64,000 nt of DNA. Source: Bacteroidales bacterium. GTDB lineage: Bacteria > Bacteroidota > Bacteroidia > Bacteroidales > VadinHA17. Shown here one piece after another: positions 1 to 8,432 of the stretch. Made by a program: the position numbers and the translations under genes. Each line of letters starts with the position of its first letter. The first letter of the stretch is position 1. The notes beneath the pieces were generated by a model, which ran no database searches, had not been told where the DNA came from, and worked only from the letters and a program-made list of their open reading frames with translations. Location: positions 186,001 through 250,000 of the forward strand of contig JADKBK010000005.1 in assembly GCA_016715075.1 (NCBI GenBank), written 5' to 3'.

Positions 1-212
1 GGGTGCCGTTTGAAATATTTTATCCGCTGATTACGGAAACAGTTTCAAAAGCCATTGATATCGGACCCGAAAAAGCCCAGACTGGTCCGGCTGTACGAAA
101 TGACCGGAATACTATTGAAAAACATATTGAATTGCTCTCTTACTCGCCTGAACTTGAAAAGATGTACAGAGAGATTACAATGTCGATAATTAACTATTAT
201 TATAAGTTGTGA
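1..212 (+). CDS. C-terminal fragment, DUF2520/Rossmann-type oxidoreductase-like protein (partial)
   Basis: The reading frame is open at the left edge and stops at 210-212, so only about 70 C-terminal residues are present. The piece is helical and contains the pattern GPEKAQTGPAVRND followed by a conserved-looking tail ending in YYYKL. This resembles the C-terminal helical domain of DUF2520 proteins, which carry an N-terminal NAD(P)-binding Rossmann fold. In Bacteroidota such a gene commonly precedes the KdsC-like phosphatase found here 3 bp downstream, which supports the call. The GTG at position 3 is probably an internal codon and not a start. Catalytic role is unknown and the N-terminal half lies outside the window. 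Confidence 0.6.
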   Translation, partial: VPFEIFYPLITETVSKAIDIGPEKAQTGPAVRNDRNTIEKHIELLSYSPELEKMYREITMSIINYYYKL

Positions 213-215
213 CAC

Positions 216-737
216 ATGGCTAATTTTAAGGAAGACCTTGTGAGAGTTAAGGCTTTTATTTTTGATATTGATGGTGTATTGTCAACACAGACAATCGCTC
301 TCAATGTTTTTGGAGTACCCAACAGGACTGTTAATCTGAGAGACGGGTATGCCATCCAGCTCGCTGTGAGAAAAGGATATCCGGTATGTGTGATCTCGGG
401 AGGCAGTTCCAAAGAGTATAGGAAGAGGCTTCGTTCACTCGGAGTGACAGATATTTATTTAAACAGCCGTTCAAAGCTGGAACATTTTAATGCCTTCCTG
501 AAGAAGTATGAACTGAATAAAAATGACGTGCTTTACATGGGGGATGATATCCCTGATTATAAAGTGATGAAGGAGGTTGGTCTCCCTGTGTGCCCCTCTG
601 ATGCTGACAGTGAAATCAGACAGGTGGCAGCCTATGTGTCGGACAAAAAAGGAGGTGAAGGTTGTGTCAGGGATGTAATAGAACAGGTACTGAGGCTGCA
701 TAATAAATGGATGGATACGGATGCGTTTACATGGTAG
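216..737 (+). CDS. KdsC-like HAD-family phosphatase
   Basis: This 173-residue protein has the HAD core of the KdsC type, a cap-less phosphatase family that includes 3-deoxy-D-manno-octulosonate 8-phosphate phosphatase. Motif I is visible as FIFDIDGVLS (nucleophile Asp and acid/base Asp near residues 17 and 19), motif II as VISGGSS, a conserved Lys in the following helix, and motif IV as YMGDDIPD. Length matches the family (about 165-190). It is expected to be cytosolic and tetrameric. KDO phosphate hydrolysis for lipopolysaccharide is the best-known role, but no other KDO gene lies nearby, so the substrate is uncertain. It sits 3 bp after the upstream gene and 3 bp before the prenyltransferase, so it is almost certainly co-transcribed with both. 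Confidence 0.85.
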   Translation: MANFKEDLVRVKAFIFDIDGVLSTQTIALNVFGVPNRTVNLRDGYAIQLAVRKGYPVCVISGGSSKEYRKRLRSLGVTDIYLNSRSKLEHFNAFLKKYELNKNDVLYMGDDIPDYKVMKEVGLPVCPSDADSEIRQVAAYVSDKKGGEGCVRDVIEQVLRLHNKWMDTDAFTW

Positions 738-740
738 AAT

Positions 741-1724
741 ATGAAAGCTTTCTTTAAACTTATCAGGTGGCAGAACCTTCTTATAGTTATTTTGACTATG
801 GTTCTGATGAGATATGCGGTTCTGGGGCCGGTAATAGGCAAGATCGGAGTGATCCTTCTTAACGGCACAGGAGAAGAGGTGCCAATGACTCTTCAGTTTT
901 CGCTTATAAACTTTTTGCTGCTTGTAGCTGCAACGGTCTTCCTTACTGCGGGTGGTTATGTAATCAATGATTATTTTGATATCAGGACAGATCTGATAAA
1001 CAAGGGGAAAGTTATTGTAGGCACCCATATCCCAAGGCGTCAGGCAATGATGTGGCATAATATATTTAATATTGCAGGGGTCTCAATAGGATTTTATATC
1101 TCATACCAGGCAGGTTACTTCCTGCTGGGAATAATGTTCCTGGTCGTCTCAGGCTTACTCTATTTCTATTCTGCGAGCTATAAGCGGCAGTTTCTTATTG
1201 GGAATCTGGTGGTTGCAATACTGGCAGGCATGGTGCCACTCCTTGTTGTGATTTATGAATGGCCTGCATTATACAGATACTACACCATGAATGCTACTTC
1301 TCTGCCTGATATCAACTTCATATTTTACTGGGTAGGAGGATTTGCCGTCTTTGCCTTTATCACCACTCTTGCCCGTGAAATAATTAAAGACATCGAGGAT
1401 TTTGAGGGAGATATCGCTTTCGGCAGAAATACGGTTCCGGTTGTAATCGGGGTATTGTCGGCCAAGATCATTGCTGTCAGCCTGGTGTCAATAACAATTG
1501 TACTGCTCTTTCTGACATGGTATTTATTTATAAATGATATTATAACGCTTGTTTACCTTTCCGTTGCTATTGCATTGCCACTCGCATATGTAATATATAA
1601 AGTGGTTGTCAGCAACAACAGGCAGCAGCTCCATAATGCCAGCAGTATAATGAAAGTTGTAATGGTAACCGGTATTCTTTATTCCGTTGTGGTTAAAGTA
1701 ATACTTACCTGGAACCTTTTCTGA
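741..1724 (+). CDS. UbiA-family prenyltransferase, geranylgeranylglycerol-phosphate geranylgeranyltransferase-like
   Basis: A polytopic membrane protein of 327 residues with about eight or nine hydrophobic segments. The two Asp-rich motifs of UbiA prenyltransferases are both present: NDYFDIRTD near residue 75 and REIIKDIEDFEGD near residue 213, which bind the prenyl diphosphate through Mg2+. Bacteroidota members of this subfamily are usually annotated as (di)geranylgeranylglyceryl phosphate synthase-like, and an ether-lipid or quinone-like prenylation is the plausible reaction; the actual acceptor cannot be read from the sequence. The loop after the first motif is long. The gene is 3 bp after the HAD phosphatase and 2 bp before Maf, in a compact operon. 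Regulation is not visible inside the operon. Confidence 0.85.
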   Translation: MKAFFKLIRWQNLLIVILTMVLMRYAVLGPVIGKIGVILLNGTGEEVPMTLQFSLINFLLLVAATVFLTAGGYVINDYFDIRTDLINKGKVIVGTHIPRRQAMMWHNIFNIAGVSIGFYISYQAGYFLLGIMFLVVSGLLYFYSASYKRQFLIGNLVVAILAGMVPLLVVIYEWPALYRYYTMNATSLPDINFIFYWVGGFAVFAFITTLAREIIKDIEDFEGDIAFGRNTVPVVIGVLSAKIIAVSLVSITIVLLFLTWYLFINDIITLVYLSVAIALPLAYVIYKVVVSNNRQQLHNASSIMKVVMVTGILYSVVVKVILTWNLF

Positions 1725-1726
1725 GT

Positions 1727-2362
1727 ATGATAATTCCAAACCTGGAAAATTACAGAATAATCCTTGCTTCACGTTCTCCCAGAAGGCAGCAGCTGCTTTA
1801 TGAGCTGGGGCTAGACTTTGATGTGGTAATAAAGGATTTTGATGAATCGTTTCCTGAAGGACTTGAAGGAAGATCAATTGCTGAATATATCTCACATCAG
1901 AAGGCTGTCTCCTTCAGAGGAGAACTGGAAGACAGGGATATCGTTATTACAGCCGACACAGTGGTCTGGTGCAATAACATACTGCTAGGCAAACCACGTG
2001 ATTATTCCGATGCAGCATTCATGCTTGGGGCTATCTCCGGAAACACTCATGAGGTGATAACAGGGGTTACACTTCTTTCTAATTCCAGGGAGAGAACATT
2101 CTCCGTGTCATCGAAAGTAACATTTGATCCGCTCTCTTCAGAGGAGATCGATTTTTATATAGAGAAATACAAACCATACGATAAAGCTGGGGCTTACGGC
2201 ATCCAGGAGTGGATTGGGCTTATAGCCTGTTCCTCCATTGAGGGATCCTATTTCAATGTTGTCGGCTTGCCTGTCAGAACACTTTATAAAGAACTAAAGG
2301 AGTTTATATTGTCCCCCAGTCCCCCTGAAAAATACCCCCCAACCCCCCCAGGGGGGGGCTAA
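1727..2362 (+). CDS. maf: Maf-family nucleoside triphosphate pyrophosphatase
   Basis: Maf proteins hydrolyse non-canonical or specific nucleotides (dTTP, UTP, modified pyrimidines) to monophosphates. The N-terminal signature LASRSPRRQQLL (residues about 13-24) and the TADTVVW motif near residue 78 are present, along with KPRDYSDAAFML and the DKAGAYGIQEWIG motif near residue 160. The usual length is about 190-200; this copy has 211 because the last 15 or so residues (rich in Pro, ending GGG) are read from an intergenic C/G repeat that supplies the stop codon. The natural end is probably near KELKEFI. It follows the prenyltransferase by 2 bp and is probably the last gene of this operon before the peptidase gene. 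Confidence 0.9.
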   Translation: MIIPNLENYRIILASRSPRRQQLLYELGLDFDVVIKDFDESFPEGLEGRSIAEYISHQKAVSFRGELEDRDIVITADTVVWCNNILLGKPRDYSDAAFMLGAISGNTHEVITGVTLLSNSRERTFSVSSKVTFDPLSSEEIDFYIEKYKPYDKAGAYGIQEWIGLIACSSIEGSYFNVVGLPVRTLYKELKEFILSPSPPEKYPPTPPGGG

Positions 2363-2421
2363 AACATGATAAGAAATAAGTATTTAACCCCCTTTCAGGG
2401 GGGAAGGGGGGCAAAACCCCC
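2311..2421 (+). repeat. C/G homopolymer-rich inverted repeat at the maf/peptidase junction
   Basis: The stretch contains several runs of 5-8 C or G, including C7-A-G8 at 2343-2358. A CCCCCTGAAA arm (about 2324-2333) faces a TTTCAGGGGGG arm (about 2393-2403), so the transcript could fold into a long hairpin. It covers the last codons of maf and the gap before the S46 gene. Similar CCCCTTCA-type arms occur at 4713-4740 and 30327-30380. It may be an intergenic repeat of the genome; a role in termination or mRNA stability is inference. Confidence 0.7.
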
Positions 2422-2476
2422 AGTCGCATTCGGAAGAATATCTAAAAACAAAATGATAAAACACAAAGGGCAAATA

Positions 2477-4645
2477 ATGAATATTAAATCATTTAAAATC
2501 ATCCTGGTACTGACTTTATTTCTTTTTCCTGCCACAAGAGCCGATGAAGGAATGTGGATTCCTTTGCTGATTGAAAAGTACAATATCAAGCTTATGCAGG
2601 AGAAAGGGTTCAGGCTTTCTGCCGAAGATATTTACAGTGTTAACAAAGCATGCATGAAGGATGCCATTGTGCAATTCGGGGGAGGATGTACAGGAGAAAT
2701 AATTTCATCTGACGGACTGCTTATCACGAATCACCATTGTGGCTATAGTCAGATTCAGAAACATTCAAGCCTTCAGAATGATTATCTAACAGATGGTTTC
2801 TGGGCGATGTCCAGAAAAGAGGAATTATCCAATCCCGGACTTACTGTAACTTTTCTGAAGAGAATGGAGGATGTCACTGATAAAGTGATGCAGGGAGTAA
2901 CTGATGCTAAGGATAATAATGAACGGGAGAAAATAATCAGCTCGAATATAAACGAAATTACAGCCAGTGCAACTGCTTCCACAGGGTATATTGCTATAAT
3001 CAAACCCTTTTATATGGGAAAGCAGTATTTTCTTTTTGTGAATGAGATATTCAGGGATATACGCCTGGTTGGCGCCCCTCCATCTGCAATAGGTAAATTC
3101 GGAGGAGAGACAGATAATTGGGTATGGCCCCGTCATACAGGTGATTTTTCAATTTTCAGAATCTATGCCGGGAAGGATAACAAACCTGCTGATTATTCGG
3201 TGGAAAACGTACCCTATAAGCCTTTGTATCATTTTCCTATATCGCTCAAGGGGGTCAGAGAAGGTGATTTTACTATGGTATTAGGATATCCGGGTACTAC
3301 TACAGAATATGTTCCCTCTTATCATATTGATATGATCAAGAATAAATTCAATCCTAACATGATCGGTATACGAACACGGAAGATTGAAATAATGGAATCG
3401 GCAATGAAAAGCGATCCGATGATCAGAATTCAATATTCTTCAAAAAAGGCAGGACTGGCCAATTCATGGAAAAAATGGATAGGGGAGAGTCAGGGCCTGG
3501 AAAAGATGACCACCATAGCGAAGAAACAGGAGTATGAAAACAGGCTTATAGCATGGATAAATGAAGATTCGGGCCGTATTGAAAAATATGGCAATATGCT
3601 GTCTGACTACAGGGAGTTATATAGTCTGATGAGTCAATTCTATGTAGTCAACAGTTATACCAATGAAGTATTTTTTAACAGCGGAACAGAGGCCATCGCG
3701 TTTGCAAGAAACATTAAGCCTCTGGCTGACCTGTATAAGACTGATTTTAATGAAGATCAGGAAAATGTAACAAAAATAAACCTTCTGGAGTCAGGTAAGA
3801 ATTTTTTCAAAAATTACAATGCAGAAACGGATAAAAAGCTTTTCATAGCATTGATGACCCTTTATGGTGAGAACGTGGATCCTTTATGGCAGGCTCCCGA
3901 ATATGTGAAGCTTAGAAATTCCTGCAAGGGAGACTTTGCATCTGTAGCGGACAAGCTCTATTCAAAATCAATCTTTACCAATGAGGCGAGGTTCAGTGAA
4001 TTTGTTACCGGTTTTCAGGCTTCGGCTGTTTCTAAGCTAAATAAAGATCCGTTTTTCAAAATTGCCCTGAGTGTATCTGATTACCTCTCAGTAAATATCA
4101 GGCCTGAGCTCACACGAATAAATGACAGCATACAGCGGCTTAACCGGAAATATATGACAGCACAGATGGAATTTGAAAAAGACAGGGTATTTTACCCTGA
4201 TGCTAATTCAACGCTGCGGGTAGCCTATGGAAATATAAAAGGGTATCTCTCAAAAGATGCAGTATACTATAGTTATTTTACGACACTCAGGGGAATTATG
4301 GAAAAGGATAACCCGGGAATCTATGATTATGATGTTCCGGCACGGCTCAGGGAATTATACAGATCAAAAGATTACGGGCGCTATGTACAGGATGGTGAAG
4401 TACCGGTATGCTTCATTGCGGATAACCATACAACCGGAGGTAATTCAGGCAGTCCGGTCATAAATGCCGATGGCCAGCTTATCGGGGTGAATTTCGACAG
4501 GGCATGGGAAGGGGTAGCCAGCGATATTGCCTTTAATCCGGAGCAGAGCAGGAACATAAGCCTGGATATCAGATATGCTCTGTTCATCATTGACAAATTC
4601 GCCGGAGCCGGCTACCTGCTTAAAGAGATGACTATCGTCCAATAA
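2477..4645 (+). CDS. S46-family dipeptidyl-peptidase (DPP7/DPP11-like)
   Basis: Periplasmic serine exopeptidase that removes dipeptides from peptide N-termini; in asaccharolytic Bacteroidota it feeds peptide uptake. I start at the ATG at 2477 because it opens directly into a signal peptide (residues 1-21, cleavage before ADEGMW) and the 37 residues upstream in frame come from the C/G repeat. Catalytic features of the chymotrypsin-like fold are visible: TNHHCGY with His87, the segment DNWVWPRHTGDF that carries the conserved Asp region, and GNSGSPV with Ser657. The 722-residue length is typical. The C-terminal DRAWEGVASDIAFNP segment is the region that sets P1 preference in the family, but I cannot assign DPP7 or DPP11 specificity safely. 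Confidence 0.93.
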   Translation: MNIKSFKIILVLTLFLFPATRADEGMWIPLLIEKYNIKLMQEKGFRLSAEDIYSVNKACMKDAIVQFGGGCTGEIISSDGLLITNHHCGYSQIQKHSSLQNDYLTDGFWAMSRKEELSNPGLTVTFLKRMEDVTDKVMQGVTDAKDNNEREKIISSNINEITASATASTGYIAIIKPFYMGKQYFLFVNEIFRDIRLVGAPPSAIGKFGGETDNWVWPRHTGDFSIFRIYAGKDNKPADYSVENVPYKPLYHFPISLKGVREGDFTMVLGYPGTTTEYVPSYHIDMIKNKFNPNMIGIRTRKIEIMESAMKSDPMIRIQYSSKKAGLANSWKKWIGESQGLEKMTTIAKKQEYENRLIAWINEDSGRIEKYGNMLSDYRELYSLMSQFYVVNSYTNEVFFNSGTEAIAFARNIKPLADLYKTDFNEDQENVTKINLLESGKNFFKNYNAETDKKLFIALMTLYGENVDPLWQAPEYVKLRNSCKGDFASVADKLYSKSIFTNEARFSEFVTGFQASAVSKLNKDPFFKIALSVSDYLSVNIRPELTRINDSIQRLNRKYMTAQMEFEKDRVFYPDANSTLRVAYGNIKGYLSKDAVYYSYFTTLRGIMEKDNPGIYDYDVPARLRELYRSKDYGRYVQDGEVPVCFIADNHTTGGNSGSPVINADGQLIGVNFDRAWEGVASDIAFNPEQSRNISLDIRYALFIIDKFAGAGYLLKEMTIVQ

Positions 4646-4646
4646 C

Positions 4647-4742
4647 CTCTGTGAAGCTCTGTGTTTTCTCTGTGGTCTCTGTGTAAGTTCTTATAAAAAA
4701 TAAAAAAAGTTTAAGCCCCTTCAGAGGAGGGGGAACTCCCAA
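4647..4742. repeat. CTCTGTG direct repeats and CCCCTTCA-type repeat
   Basis: Four copies of CTCTGTG start at 4647, 4657, 4668 and 4677, immediately after the peptidase stop codon. Further on, 4713-4740 reads GCCCCTTCAGAGGAGGGGG, a degenerate copy of the C/G inverted repeat seen at 2324-2403 and 30327-30380. The gap separates convergent genes. The same CTCTGTG word occurs after the stop codons near 22.8 and 35.3 kb. Confidence 0.7.
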
Positions 4743-4764
4743 AAGAGTTGACCTGTCAGAGAGA

Positions 4765-6915
4765 TCAGAAACGGATTGTATAGTTGACTTTCAGCCGTGC
4801 TTCATAAGCCAGTGGCTGAAACCTCTCAAGAGGATCGATAAGAGGGGAGTTGAAAGTGAGGTAAATCTCTTTTCCGGGTTTTATTATCCATTGAAACCTT
4901 GATTGCAGTCCTATAATTTCAGTCTGATTCTCATACTGGGCATAATTATACCATGATAAATTAGGACTGAAGAGGAAATTAAGATTCAGTCTGTAGATCT
5001 GAGTAATAAAGCTGCCTTCAGGTAAGTCCACCCATTTCCTGTCCGATTCGGCACCTATATAAAATGGTACAAATACTTTATACCCGGCCTGGATAAGAAA
5101 ATCAGTCCGCCTGCCTGAATAAAAAGTACCAACTCCTAATTTGGTTGCCATCCACAGATTTCTTCTCTTAGCCGAGGTGAGTGTCAGAGTGTGGCGCCAG
5201 AAATTATAATCACCAGCAGGGATTACATAGTCCTTGAGAATATGAAAGTCCTGTTCGAGAGCTTCAAACTGGTATTGTGAAGAAAAGGAGATATCATCAC
5301 CACTGAGGAATATCAGGTCGCAGTAATTAAGGTCTACCACGGATGTTTCCATTCCTCCGTTCTTCAGGTTAGTGAAGAAGAGATACCTTATTCCGGTTTT
5401 TACCTGCATTAACGGTGAATTCGCCGGACGTGGTCCCAGACCTGCGCCGCCGTAAAAATTACGGACGTTGGTACGGGGGACAAACCCAAGACCGGCATTA
5501 TAATTTTCACCTATCTGAAGGTACCCGGCCCTGAAGTTGAAGAAATCGTTGGGATAATTGACTTCCGTACCAAATGAGATATCATCTCCTTTCAGGCTGT
5601 CGGTAAATGACTTCATCCCATAAAGGTTATATGTAAGGTTTTTATTGCCTGATATTTCTGAACTTGCTAATCTCAGATCAACTCCTGCAAGTGAATTACT
5701 GATGTCTGAGAAAGCATCTCCATTGGTCCCAATAAGCCCTATTGAGGATTGTTTCCCGATATTCCTTGATATTCTTCCAACAGTATACCCTGGATTGTCC
5801 CATTTATTATCATCCTTTATATGCAGGAAGCCCAGGTTCCAGTTTCCTACTTTGCCTGTGAATTTGCCTCCGTATATAATTGGAACAGGGTTTCCGTTTA
5901 CATCCAGCCCCATACGTCTTGAGAAAAAGGGAATATTCTGGGTGTTCATCGGATTTTCGCTGTCTCCGTTTATTCCAAAAGTGAAATAGTTAGCTCCATC
6001 GAGAAAAAAATCTCTTTTCTCCGGGAAAAAAAGGCTGAACCTGGTAAGATTTATTTGCTTTTCGTCGACCTCAGTCTGTGCAAAATCAGTATTGAAAGTA
6101 AGGGCAGCCTTAAGCGAGGGAGTTATGTTATAAAAAATATCGAGCCCTCCTGTTGCGACCGGATCAGGACTTCCATCCTGTTTTTTACTTATACCGCCTG
6201 TAACATAAGGGATTACATCAAGACCTATTCCCTGGGTGATATCAGTTATGCCGGTTATCCTTCCTGCATCAGAGATCTGGAACCTGTTACCGTTCAGGGA
6301 TGTGGCTGGCCATGTGGAAATCTCCGACTTTCTCTTAATATATCTTATGAGCTTAAGCCCCCATGTACTGTTCCCGTTTTTAAATGCAAGAGTCTTGTAT
6401 GGAATTATCAGTTCAGCTTCCCAACCGTCATCTGTAATTTTTGCCTTTCCGTTCCAGAGACCGTCCCATGACTTATTAAAATCTTTCCCGTTCTCATTAA
6501 CCAGTGCATCTCCTATACTGCCTCTTGGGCCGATCTGGAACCAGTAACCACTCCGCCCATCGAGGTACGTATCAAATATTACCTGTATCCTGTCATCATC
6601 TCCAAGGCTGACATCACGGGCCAGCTCTTTGGCTGTAATGCCTTCAGGATCATCATAACGGTGAACCCCTACATAGATATTATTGTGATCGAAAAGGAAA
6701 TAGAATTCAGATTTCTCTGAACCCGGCATTCCCTGATTGGGTTCTCTCTGATAAAGATCATCAATTACTGAAGCATTTTTCCACACTTCATCATCCAGTT
6801 TACCATCAATAACTGGAGCATTTTTTATAAAAACAGCTTTGATTTCGGGCTGGGCAAGCAAGTTTGAAACTGACAACAAAAGAGCCAGGAGGAATGCAAA
6901 AAAAATACGGATCAT
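4765..6915 (-). CDS. DUF5916 protein with N-terminal carbohydrate-binding (CBM9-like) domain
   Basis: A 716-residue exported protein. Residues 1-21 form a signal peptide (hydrophobic, ending LLAQP). Residues about 28-215 match the family 9 carbohydrate-binding-like fold, with PVIDGKLDDEVWKNA at its start and many Trp/Tyr residues. The rest is beta-rich with repeated alternating aromatic strands, as in DUF5916, and the chain ends in Phe (NYTIRF), a feature of outer-membrane beta-barrels. It is therefore likely an outer-membrane protein with a sugar-binding head; the molecular function of DUF5916 is not established. Single gene, convergent with the S46 peptidase. No clear promoter was seen upstream, and the next gene on the same strand is 127 bp away. 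Confidence 0.85.
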   Translation of the reverse strand: MIRIFFAFLLALLLSVSNLLAQPEIKAVFIKNAPVIDGKLDDEVWKNASVIDDLYQREPNQGMPGSEKSEFYFLFDHNNIYVGVHRYDDPEGITAKELARDVSLGDDDRIQVIFDTYLDGRSGYWFQIGPRGSIGDALVNENGKDFNKSWDGLWNGKAKITDDGWEAELIIPYKTLAFKNGNSTWGLKLIRYIKRKSEISTWPATSLNGNRFQISDAGRITGITDITQGIGLDVIPYVTGGISKKQDGSPDPVATGGLDIFYNITPSLKAALTFNTDFAQTEVDEKQINLTRFSLFFPEKRDFFLDGANYFTFGINGDSENPMNTQNIPFFSRRMGLDVNGNPVPIIYGGKFTGKVGNWNLGFLHIKDDNKWDNPGYTVGRISRNIGKQSSIGLIGTNGDAFSDISNSLAGVDLRLASSEISGNKNLTYNLYGMKSFTDSLKGDDISFGTEVNYPNDFFNFRAGYLQIGENYNAGLGFVPRTNVRNFYGGAGLGPRPANSPLMQVKTGIRYLFFTNLKNGGMETSVVDLNYCDLIFLSGDDISFSSQYQFEALEQDFHILKDYVIPAGDYNFWRHTLTLTSAKRRNLWMATKLGVGTFYSGRRTDFLIQAGYKVFVPFYIGAESDRKWVDLPEGSFITQIYRLNLNFLFSPNLSWYNYAQYENQTEIIGLQSRFQWIIKPGKEIYLTFNSPLIDPLERFQPLAYEARLKVNYTIRF

Positions 6916-7042
6916 CAGATAAATTATGAGCCGCCAAAATAAGAAATTTCCATATTAAAACAGGCTACTGCCAGGAAAATGTCAGTGTTATTTTGTCACA
7001 GGACTTTTATCCGATTCTACAGGACTATTTTTATTATATCTG

Positions 7043-7432
7043 CTATTTGATTTTCTTTATTTTCTTCAAAGCTGCCTTTTCAATGTTTTCCTTCACCCTG
7101 AAGCCAACTATTCTTTTAATAAGGTCAATTGGTAAGGGATCTTTATATGGGAACTGAATACCTCCCTTGGAAGTATGGTATGGTGTCAATTCGTTTTTGA
7201 ATGCTTCAATAACGGTAGGGAAAGGATAAAAGCCCAGATGCTTTGTATGCGCAGCAAAATAAACCAGTATGCCGTTAAATATATATGATGGCATCCGGTA
7301 ACTTATTTTTTCGCTGGCATCAGGTGCAGACTTCCTTATTATACTCCTCATCTCAATAAGCTTTTCCTGAATACCTGCAGGATAATCTGCTATGTACTCA
7401 TCCACAGTCTTTGGAATTTTTACAGAGTCCAT
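7043..7432 (-). CDS. DUF1801 domain protein (YdhG-like)
   Basis: A small cytosolic protein of 129 residues that matches the DUF1801/YdhG family over its whole length. Recognisable features are TVDEYIADYPAGIQEKL at the N-terminus, SYRMPSYIFNG near residue 45, YFAAHTKHLGFYPFP near residue 60, and a basic tail rich in lysine. Homologues fold like the frataxin-related iron chaperone Fra of Bacillus, and some are annotated as putative iron chaperones, but function is not settled. It is followed on the same strand by the DUF5916 gene and preceded by a truncated methyltransferase. Nothing indicates its regulation. Confidence 0.85.
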   Translation of the reverse strand: MDSVKIPKTVDEYIADYPAGIQEKLIEMRSIIRKSAPDASEKISYRMPSYIFNGILVYFAAHTKHLGFYPFPTVIEAFKNELTPYHTSKGGIQFPYKDPLPIDLIKRIVGFRVKENIEKAALKKIKKIK

Positions 7433-7488
7433 ATTTCAGTTTTATGCATAACAACAGAACTTTTAATTTGTTGAAATGAGAGGCATTT

Positions 7489-8043
7489 TTATCTGAACCA
7501 CTTCCTGAAAGGGAAGGGAAAGAATTCGGGTGTTAGCTCTCTGTATTTTTTGTAATCATCCCCGAAGAACTTTTCCATCTCCCTGTATTCACTTTTTATT
7601 GCAATTTTAAAAGCTATATAACCTGCGATGCTGGTCGTGATTATAATCCATGAATTCATTATAAGTGAGATTCCTGGTATAATCAGAAGGAGCAAAGACG
7701 CATACAGTGGATTACAGCATAGGGAATAGGGACCCCTTGTAATAAGCTTTGTCTCTTTTAATCCCCTAAGGAGTAACGGGACGGTCGAAAAGTACATAAC
7801 CATGCCCATAAATAGAAGTGCAATTCCTGCAATAAACAGATGATTGCCTGCTGTTTCGCTATAAACAAAATATTTTTTATAAACCAGTGAGAGAGTAATA
7901 GTTACTGCCAGCCATGGGAGAGCGGCTTTTTTTTTTGGGGGGGTTTTTTCCCAGAAAATTTTTTTTTTCTTTTTTTTCTTTTTTTTTTCTTTCCCCCCTT
8001 TCCCCCCCCCCCCCCCCCCCCATTTTTTTCCCCCCCCTCTCAT
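7489..8043 (-). CDS. Isoprenylcysteine carboxyl methyltransferase-like membrane protein (5' end replaced by artefact)
   Basis: The credible part runs from about 7925 down to 7489. It holds three or four membrane segments and the family signature TRGPYSLCCNPLYA, followed by a C-terminal block with E, FGDDYKKY and PEFFPFP, as in the ICMT/PEMT-like (phospholipid or isoprenylcysteine methyltransferase) group, which uses S-adenosylmethionine at the membrane. The first 40 or so codons read Gly/Lys runs and are translated from long T, G and C homopolymers; they are not a natural N-terminus. The true start is lost. The neighbour upstream is a sigma factor whose 3' end is missing at the same tract, so both genes were probably cut by one faulty join. 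Confidence 0.6.
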   Translation of the reverse strand: MRGGGKKWGGGGGGKGGKEKKKKKKKKKIFWEKTPPKKKAALPWLAVTITLSLVYKKYFVYSETAGNHLFIAGIALLFMGMVMYFSTVPLLLRGLKETKLITRGPYSLCCNPLYASLLLLIIPGISLIMNSWIIITTSIAGYIAFKIAIKSEYREMEKFFGDDYKKYRELTPEFFPFPFRKWFR

Positions 8044-8060
8044 TACTATTTTGGGCCGGC
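7927..8060. other. Homopolymer tract, probable assembly or sequencing artefact
   Basis: This stretch is made almost only of long runs: T10, G7, T6, T10, T8, T10, C6, then C20 at 8002-8021, T7, C8. Nothing like it occurs elsewhere in the window. It separates two minus-strand genes, one cut at its 5' end (methyltransferase) and one cut at its 3' end (sigma factor). The following bases with GGGCCGGCCCCG are also unlike the surroundings. The simplest reading is a region of collapsed or very low-quality reads standing in for missing sequence. Confidence 0.75.
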
Positions 8061-8077
8061 CCCGTCCGTTTACAAAA

Positions 8078-8302
8078 TTAAAGTAGAGACCTGAAAGGAA
8101 TGCACCAGGCAGGGAGATTATTATATAAAGGCAGAAGACTCTCCCTCAATGTCCCTATCTTATCGTGGATTTTTATGAAGACCACATGGAGTAGATCTTC
8201 TGCTTCATTATCATTTCTGACAACCTGAAATATGAACGATTTTAAATCTCCGGAAATTGATTCCCAGGCGTGCGGGATATGTGTAATATCGTTCCCTGAC
8301 AT
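8078..8302 (-). pseudogene. ECF-type sigma factor, region 2 only (3'-truncated)
   Basis: The translation from the ATG at 8302 contains HAWESISGDLKSFIFQVV and NDNEAEDLLHVVFIKIH, which matches sigma-70 region 2 of ECF sigma factors of the SigZ type (core binding and -10 recognition). After about residue 54 (near 8141) the similarity ends and a stop appears at 8078; region 4, which binds the -35 element, is missing. A longer in-frame start at 8353 exists, but its first 17 residues do not look like the family. The break is next to the homopolymer tract at 7927-8060, so the truncation is more likely an assembly defect than a real short protein. Confidence 0.55.
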
Positions 8303-8432
8303 TTTACTGACTTCGTAAGAATATATTATAATTCCAAATGTTGATATTGGCAAAAATATAAATTTGATTCATCTCATATAAGGGATGGGCAGGTTAGATT
8401 ATATTTTATAATTTCACAAAAAAGAAAATTTC

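Noticed and set aside
471..1058. 195-codon open frame on the minus strand
   Set aside because: It lies opposite the HAD and prenyltransferase genes, which have clear family motifs; the minus translation has none.
2366..2476. N-terminal extension of the S46 peptidase
   Set aside because: The codons come from the C/G repeat and would place the signal peptide inside the protein; the ATG at 2477 is better.
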